From Deinandra increscens subsp. villosa (lineage: Eukaryota > Streptophyta > Magnoliopsida > Asterales > Asteraceae): a stretch of DNA of 64,000 bases. The notes under the pieces are model-generated. The model made no database searches, was not told the origin of the DNA, and saw only the letters and a list, made by a program, of their open reading frames with translations. The stretch is taken from contig JBCNJP010000025.1 of NCBI GenBank assembly GCA_039602395.1, positions 47,821,980-47,885,979 of the forward strand, written 5' to 3'. Below are positions 57,672 to 64,000 of this stretch, one piece after another. A program made the position numbers and the translations under genes. Each line of letters begins with the position of its first letter. Within the stretch, counting starts at the first letter, position 1.

Positions 57672-58171
57672 CATGTGGGTGGTCTATTGGTATATATTAT
57701 AAACGAGAGATAAAATAATGGTTTCAATTTGATATTCGTTACTAGTTAATGACCATGTTTGTAGCTAGATTATAACAAACGGACATATGGAACATTAATG
57801 TTTCAACCTCGACCGGAACGAAGTCCGTCTGAACCTTTTCGTTTAAACTTCGGCCGGATCGATGTTTCGTGAGAATAATAATGATATAAGTCACATATTT
57901 ATAAAAGAGTATAATGTTTTAACTTTTATAAATTTTATTATTGTTCCATCATTAATGTCTAGTTTTAGAGTTATCCAATAATATCACCACTGGTCTCGTT
58001 TTGGGTTGACTCGGCTATGATCATGACACGTATAAATGTATGTATATGTATAAAATGAAACAAGGATAATCATAGAATATATTCATGATTTTTGCTTGAA
58101 TATAGATTGAAATTACATGGATAACTGAAACGGGTCGGGTCACAAATATGAAAAAATAGACGGATGTCACA

Positions 58172-58855
58172 TGCAATGGCTCTGAAAATCCTACTAAGCT
58201 ACCTCAATGGTTAGAAGTCATCAAATATCCCGCTGCCAAGACCAAGAAGAGAAAAAGGAAGGCTAAACATCTTGATGAAACGGTAGCACCTGCAAAAGTT
58301 GCTATACATGCTACTCCTGTTACCCAGGGGACTCCTGATACACACTCAGCTAAGAAAACTTACGTTGGTCCTCACCCTTCATGTAAAACATGTCATCTTC
58401 ATCACCCTGCAAATGTGGCTTGTTGGAAATATCAAAATTGTAACTGTTTTGGCCACTTAAGGAAAACTTGTCACCAACCAGCTCGAACACCAATGGTCCA
58501 ACCAGCGACACAAGTACCTATTCAAGTTATTACTACTTCACCAATTAAGAAACCTTATGCTGGAGCCCATCCTCGGTGCAACACTTGTAGTTATCATCAC
58601 TCAATCCATGTTCCTTGTTGGCGTTGTCTCAATTGTGGAAAATTTGGTCATCTCATAAATGTTTGTCGTCAACCTCAGCTCCCAATGGGTCAACCTATGG
58701 CACCTGCTCCTTCTGCTATCCCGATACATTGTTGCTATCATTGTGGAAACCCTAATCACTTTTGTAACATGTGTCCTCAGCTAGCCACTATCAGAACTCC
58801 TCTCCACAACAATTATCAACCTCTAAGCAACTGCTGGAACTTTCATCATGGATGA
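58172..58855 (+). pseudogene. Gag 3' part of the old Gypsy element, with duplicated zinc-knuckle region
   Basis: The frame resumes at the target duplication and stays open to 58855. It shows a basic region (KTKKRKRKAKH), then two related blocks. One has CKTCHLHHPANVACW and CNCFGHLRKTC; the other has CNTCSYHHSIHVPCW and CLNCGKFGHLINVC. A further knuckle CYHCGNPNHFCNMC follows. The inner element has one copy of the CX2CXYHH-knuckle block, so this gag has a tandem duplication. The gag core (QWFEGME to the basic region) is missing: QWLEV is followed directly by the basic part. It cannot be a complete gag. Confidence 0.75.
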
Positions 58856-59159
58856 TGTCTGAAGGAAGAAGTGATAATGATGCTTGAAGATCGTTTGGAC
58901 TCTATTGATATTTGAATAAATCGGTTTCCTTGTAATAAAAGTTTGTAATCTTTCCAAACGATGTTCCTCTTGTATATATATCAGAGTACGTATGAGTTTT
59001 GTAACTCCTTACTTGTTATCCTCTTACTTACACAATCATTTCTTATATTCACATTACCCTTGAACCTCACATTATGATTAACCAACGGATAAGAAACCTA
59101 TTACCCTTAATTTCTGTTATCCTTAGTTACAACCCAATCCCTGATAATCACATATACAT

Positions 59160-59481
59160 CTCTTGGAAACTTCAAACGTCATCATTGGATTGAGTGTCTC
59201 AACATCATACGGAATTCGTCCTCGTTCCGATAACCCAGATTTGACTATTCATGACAATAAATCATCCAGTAAATTAGAAACACGTGTATTTCCGCAAAAC
59301 CCACGCAAATAAGTACGTGACATTTCTGGTATTACTCCCGTTGCGATGTTACTTTATCAAAATTCATTTCGATCTAGTTCCCCACTTGGAGGAACAACCA
59401 TTCATTAAAGATGATACATCTCGAATGTACATCACCAGTCCGATGGACTCATCAGCAAATATCAAAACTCTTATATTAGCA
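59160..59481 (+). pseudogene. Protease/pol remnant of the old Gypsy element
   Basis: NVIIGLS near 59168 and IHDNKSSSKL near 59250, then a KYVTFL-like piece near 59314, follow the order of the inner element's FDIIVGMDWL, GETPSKGLKL and RKNYVAFLA. Frames change between the pieces. The remnant runs into the assembly gap, beyond which no pol or LTR of this element is visible. Confidence 0.45.
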
Positions 59482-59981
59482 NNNNNNNNNNNNNNNNNNN
59501 NNNNNNNNNNNNNNNNNNNNNNNNNNNNNNNNNNNNNNNNNNNNNNNNNNNNNNNNNNNNNNNNNNNNNNNNNNNNNNNNNNNNNNNNNNNNNNNNNNNN
59601 NNNNNNNNNNNNNNNNNNNNNNNNNNNNNNNNNNNNNNNNNNNNNNNNNNNNNNNNNNNNNNNNNNNNNNNNNNNNNNNNNNNNNNNNNNNNNNNNNNNN
59701 NNNNNNNNNNNNNNNNNNNNNNNNNNNNNNNNNNNNNNNNNNNNNNNNNNNNNNNNNNNNNNNNNNNNNNNNNNNNNNNNNNNNNNNNNNNNNNNNNNNN
59801 NNNNNNNNNNNNNNNNNNNNNNNNNNNNNNNNNNNNNNNNNNNNNNNNNNNNNNNNNNNNNNNNNNNNNNNNNNNNNNNNNNNNNNNNNNNNNNNNNNNN
59901 NNNNNNNNNNNNNNNNNNNNNNNNNNNNNNNNNNNNNNNNNNNNNNNNNNNNNNNNNNNNNNNNNNNNNNNNNNNNNNNNN
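59482..59981. other. Assembly gap (500 N)
   Basis: Exactly 500 unknown bases, probably a placeholder. Confidence 1.
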
Positions 59982-61000
59982 AAGAATGAAGATAGGTCCT
60001 AAGAAAGGAAAATAGAGAACTAAAAACATTGAAACAGTGACATAAATGAATGGATTCTACAAATCTTCAGTATATGTTTTATATATTTATCAAGAAGGGT
60101 CATATTACTTTTAACAAGTGGCAACTGTGTTATGATACAAGCTGAACGGGGTCCGGATGGGTTGACCGGAAGCAGTTTAGTCTAGGTCTTTAAAATTTTG
60201 CATAAATGTTTTTGGGTAAACACACTTTGGGCAACCTTCGAACTGTTTAACCCATTTCTTTTAGTCAAACTTTTTTATTTTACCTATTTAATCGTTAAAG
60301 ATAAAACACAACTCTGAATCAAGTTGCTTATGCTTTGGATGTGCTTGTCTTTTCCATTGGTAGTATTGATTTTGTTGGATAACACACTAATTTGAGATTC
60401 ATGTTGTCTTTATTCTTGCAGCAGTTCTATTTCAAGAGACCAGATGCGGTTCAACATACATTAGTTAAAGTTTGGCTACGCGTAAATATCTCAACGGCGG
60501 CGTTGTAACTATATTCTTCACAGCAGTGAATCTCTAATATGCTGATGCAGAGTTTAGAAATTGGTATTGATAAAGCCGTTGGTCATCTAACCTCGAGGTC
60601 AAAGCTGCTGCCTGCATAGTTAAGTTATTCTTTTTTCTCATACAAGGTAAATCTCAATTAGTTTCAGTTTTTTTTTCTTCTTTTTCTTGCTATATATTGT
60701 TGTTGTCATGGCATATGTTACTCTTTGTCGTTGAGATGATCCAATGATGTAGTGATGGGTAGTCACTAGTCATTAAGGGAAAAAGGTCTGCATGTGGCAG
60801 GTACAATAGTGCACAAAGATGAGCATCTTCGTGTTAGAACCTAGGGAACATTTGAAGCAAGGACTCAAGAAGCCCATCTTAGCGGTTTAGATCTTTGATG
60901 TCTATGGTAGTTAGACTTCATGTATTATTTTTTAATCTCACTTACGCTCTATGTGTGGCTGGGTAACAGGTTAAAACGGGTCAGCTGGGTTTGGGCGGCT
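59982..61000. other. Intergenic sequence
   Basis: No open frame or known repeat recognised. Some parts (60420-60640, 60780-60900) are less AT-rich and look like degraded exonic text, but I could not assign them. Confidence 0.35.
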
Positions 61001-61082
61001 CATACATAGGCTCTTTATGCGAATTCAATTATATTCTACTGGAATTAAAGGTGCAACGAAAGCAATGGTTTCCATGAACAAG
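61001..61082 (+). pseudogene. VPS2-like (ESCRT-III) exon remnant
   Basis: The plus strand encodes HT, a stop, ALYAN and, after a frame change, STGIKGATKAMVSMNK, then AAG|GTACGC, a good donor. Plant VPS2-type ESCRT-III proteins have TQALYAST...GMKGATKAM.AMNKQ at this place. ESCRT-III forms filaments that cut membrane necks at endosomes. Other exons of such a gene were not found, so it is a captured or decayed fragment. Confidence 0.45.
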
Positions 61083-61283
61083 GTACGCATAGAAGCGTAT
61101 ATAGCTTCAGATTAAACCACCACAAAGTAGCGTTTTTGGACTGTCTAATATATGCTACTATTAAAATGCTCCAGTATACTGTTCTTGTGTTTTGTTCTGG
61201 TATGTTATTGTACTTCCCTAAAAACAGGTAAAGAACAATAGAAAAGGCAGCTTTCGTAAGCCGGAGTCTTTCTCTGGATAAAG

Positions 61284-61318
61284 AGGCAATTCGTCAGGAG
61301 AGTTTTCGGCTGATTCTC
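61284..61318 (+). repeat. 35-base perfect inverted repeat, left arm
   Basis: The complement of this arm is at 61510-61544. The right arm lies in LINE-like coding sequence, so the left arm is a second LINE fragment in the opposite orientation. Its neighbouring bases do not match beyond the arm. Confidence 0.85.
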
Positions 61319-61453
61319 GTTCACCTCTTCACACAACAGACAAAGCAAATTATGAACCTTAATGTTGCAAGAAGATAGGGCATCCTTTGTAGTGATCTGT
61401 CAACGAAGCACCCTCTAGAAAAGAGTATTAATCTTCCCCGGAACATGCTTATT

Positions 61454-61690
61454 TCAAGGCATGATAAGACCTCCCGGGGGCTGCCTCGAAGCTAAAGTAA
61501 TCCGCCGAAGAGAATCAGCCGAAAACTCTCCTGACGAATTGCCTTTCCAAACCAATTGGTCCTCCTCAAAAACCATGAGCCTAGATAAATCAACCTCGGC
61601 CTTTCTAAAAAACACTTCAAACGCTAGTAATGTTTTTCCACACACCACATAGAGCTCCTCTACGAGGCACAAAATCAGTCAAACTCTGCG
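61454..61690 (-). pseudogene. LINE ORF2 C-terminal fragment
   Basis: The minus-strand frame contains DQLVWKGNSSGEFSADSLRR, the W-x(n)-SG-x-FS pattern found just before the zf-RVT region of plant L1-type LINE ORF2 proteins. About 70 codons are open with no RT or endonuclease nearby, so it is a scrap. A cellular gene derived from a LINE is less likely. Confidence 0.5.
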
Positions 61691-61699
61691 ATGAGTGAA

Positions 61700-63548
61700 G
61701 ACCTCAAACCACCCTTCTCCAAAGTTTGTCTTTTTCAACTTGAAATCTCCATAACCACTTAGCGAGAAGACAATTATTTGATATGTAAAAGTATGTTCGC
61801 AATCTAAGAAAAATTAAACTACGTTCTTATGAAAATAAGCATTAAAAAGACACGAAAGCTAAGAAAATCATCTAAGATTTCTATTATGTAAACGTTTTGT
61901 GGCTTCTAGATGTTCTAAAAGCAACAATAATAATGTTTTAAAATATTAAAAAGAGTAATGAATGTTTTAAAGATCACTAGCTAGCATGTCCTGAAGATCC
62001 ATACTTGGTTTTTGTTGATACTATATAATGTGACACGATAGGTATATATGCTTGTATATATGTGTTTACACGGTTTCTGTATTAATCATTGCTTATAAAT
62101 TAAAAACTCGAATGTGTAAAGTTTTTACTAAAACATATAATCAACACTTCCACATTAACATGCACTGGAGCGTCTCCAACTTGGTCATCTTTAGGTACCT
62201 TTTGACGTGCATCATTTACGGGTATGAGGGATTAGGGAAGAGCCATTTTTTGGGTCCCTTTTCCATACGGTGGATAGAATGTTACATGGGCCAATATTAT
62301 ACATTTTTCATTGTCAGATAACTTCATTGCATATACATAACCCTGTAAATGTTGAGCAAATGGACGCTTATGGGTATCATATGTCACACTTAAGGCCCAG
62401 CCTTCACACTCTTTGGAGTATAGTATTTTATGACTACCTAAAATGAAAGTTAATTCTTTTCGTACCCGAATGTCTAATTGTTGATACGGTAATGTTAATG
62501 AAAAAAAGTGATCAAATAAACAACGATACAGTTGAATAATAAAAACATAATGACAACTCACTCTTATACCTAATTGATGGAAAACGCCTGAGTTGCTATA
62601 AGATTCACCGTCTAATGTTAGATAGTTCCCGTTAGAACCTTACATCGGTAACATTGTTTTATTAAAACCGATGATATGTGTTATAAAATGAATCATATGT
62701 CGGGAGAATCAAATCAATAGATGAAGGAAATATATGACGGTTTATATAGTAGTTTCTGCACCCTTATCAAGTAATCTTGTGACGTGTCAAATATTGTTGG
62801 AGTCTTGTATCGTTTCAGATAACTTGCATATCCAAAAAATCTTTTGATAGAAGAAAAAGGGAAACTATAGGACGAGACAAAGCCATACGTACATGACTTG
62901 TACAGTTGTAATGTGACATTCATACGTCTATAATGTATTCAAACTAAAAGGAAAGAACCATTACAACACACAAAACACAATATGCATTTATACAGTTTGT
63001 AATGTATTCAAATTACATTATTTTAAACCGGCCTCGTTATAATCATGGAAGTTCTCTGGTTACAAACAATCATGAATTCGATAATCATGCATATATATAG
63101 TCTTAACTATAATATTAAATGTGTAGCTAAAATGTTTTTTATTTATTTTATTGGACTATTAAATGGTATTTTTAATTTTGTCAATTCTAATATATTTCTT
63201 GTAGAATGATCAAATAGGTTGTGCTATTGTACATTGACTTCAAGCCAACACTTAAAAAAAGTCGATTGTTTATTTATATTGTATTCGAGTTAACCTGAAT
63301 CTTTGATGCTTAACCCGATTATAGATCCAAAAAGGTCAACTCAAGTTCGGTTTTAATTGTAAATCAGCTTCACTAATTTGGGTTGGATTTGCTATTTAGG
63401 TTTGGTTAAAAAAAAAGGCATCCCTAATGCTGATACCAAGAATTAAGGAGCTGTTAGTTACATATTGAATAAGGCTTAGCTTTTTTATTTAATGGGGTTC
63501 AAATCCTTTTATTGAAAAAAAAAATGTTTGAAAAATATATACTCATAA
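61700..63548. other. Intergenic sequence
   Basis: No gene supported. The open frame at 62232-62561 (minus) has no recognised motif, and the shorter ones look like chance. Confidence 0.4.
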
Positions 63549-63760
63549 GGCCATCCGTACTAGCTCCATGATGGGGCGTTTTGGCTTCGAAATCGCGTAG
63601 AACACCGCCCCTACGCGTTACCCCGGGGTGGGGGCGTTTTGGGGGGTTCTGTCATCTACACATTGAGAACACTTTTTCACTACATCAAATTTTCACTTTC
63701 ACGCCACATTCTTCGTAACATACTTTTTCATTTGATACCACCACACCACTACGGATAGTC
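63549..63760. mobile_element. PIF/Harbinger-type (Tourist-like) MITE, 212 bp
   Basis: It starts GGCCATCCGTAC and ends with the complement of GACTATCCGTAG, flanked on both sides by TAA (63546-63548 and 63761-63763), the typical TWA duplication. It is non-coding and more GC-rich than its flanks. Confidence 0.65.
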
Positions 63761-63763
63761 TAA

Positions 63764-64000
63764 TAAGACCTTTTATTTATTGATTTTTGAGCTTTAAATA
63801 GATCCCTACCATATATTATATATTGCATAAACAATATAAAAAGTAGATATTGTTTTAAGTTGTAGGTATCCTAAATTTTAGAAATGTTCATAGAATAAGA
63901 GCAAAGACCCGATGTGTAAAAATTATAAGGTTATATGTAGTCATGGAGTCTATGCGTTGGGCGTTTTACAATACGTGTCGTCCTAGTCACCAAAGGACTC
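63764..64000. other. Intergenic sequence
   Basis: Nothing recognisable. Confidence 0.5.

Larger units (their letters stand above)
47665..58171 (-). mobile_element. Young, nearly intact Ty3/Gypsy chromovirus-type retrotransposon, 10.5 kb
   Basis: Two 2604-bp LTRs (47665-50268 and 55568-58171) flank PBS, gag, protease, RT, RNase H, integrase with a chromodomain-like tail, and a polypurine tract. The flanks carry a five-base duplication TGCAA (47660-47664 and 58172-58176). By eye the LTRs differ at only two places (47855/55758 and 49039/56942), so insertion is recent: tens of thousands of years at usual plant rates. The order PR-RT-RH-IN plus a chromodomain-like end suits the Tekay/Del lineage. 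It interrupts the gag of a related older element. One frame change between RNase H and integrase is the only visible defect. Confidence 0.92.
55568..58171 (-). repeat. 5' LTR of the young Gypsy element
   Basis: It has the same length as the copy at 47665-50268, and the adjacent PBS makes it the 5' LTR. A TATA box at 57444 should drive genomic RNA synthesis leftward. The candidate leader intron lies at 55787-56264. Confidence 0.92.

Noticed and set aside
62232..62561. 109-codon minus-strand frame
   Set aside because: No domain or family recognised and no intact gene structure around it.

Overview
The window reads as nuclear DNA of a flowering plant, most likely a eudicot. It is AT-rich, intron-containing and gene-poor, and it is packed with LTR retrotransposons, Helitrons, MITEs and CACTA ends. 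The repeat families look like those of Asteraceae, but I cannot prove the family from sequence alone. Two 500-base assembly gaps lie at 26057-26556 and 59482-59981.

Only one intact cellular gene is visible. It is a three-exon auxin receptor F-box gene of the AFB4/AFB5 clade on the minus strand (CDS 40108-42077, 604 aa). A broken F-box-associated-domain gene lies at 13155-14321. Short gene scraps include an eIF3g zinc-knuckle remnant (12763-12935) and a VPS2-like ESCRT-III exon remnant (61001-61082).

Layout. 0.5-1.9 kb: a fold-back MITE, a 380-bp Helitron and a CACTA end side by side. 3.1-5.6 kb: LTR, primer-binding site and decayed gag of a Tat-like Ty3/Gypsy element, abutting the 5' part of a second Gypsy element on the minus strand (gag, an extra pre-gag ORF, PBS, 3-kb LTR; 5.6-10.4 kb). 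10.4-16.3 kb: unclassified repeats, gene remnants and a Helitron end. 16.3-21.0 kb: a 4.7-kb solo Gypsy LTR with target-site duplication CATTT, itself containing a Helitron and a MITE. 21.5-24.0 kb: a pol-less Copia relic and a CACTA end. 24.0-26.0 kb: a Gypsy LTR fragment, a Helitron helicase relic and a degenerate tandem array. 26.6-32.8 kb: a gag-only Copia-like element on the minus strand, with a 358-bp solo LTR inserted in its gag, followed by a truncated Gypsy LTR to 35.0 kb. 40.1-42.3 kb: AFB5-like gene. 44.0-59.5 kb: an old Gypsy element (plus strand) split within gag by a very young, nearly intact Gypsy element on the minus strand (47665-58171; two 2604-bp LTRs, only two differences seen, TSD TGCAA).

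The most interesting pattern is shared by several Gypsy LTRs of different families. Each carries, in the sense orientation and at a similar place, a donor-like AG|GTGAGT (AA|GTGAGT in one), then a conserved CTCACCAAC block about 40-50 nt before a YAG|G acceptor. This looks like a conserved intron of roughly 480-560 bp inside the transcribed LTR leader. I see no CRISPR array, rRNA gene or complete tRNA gene.
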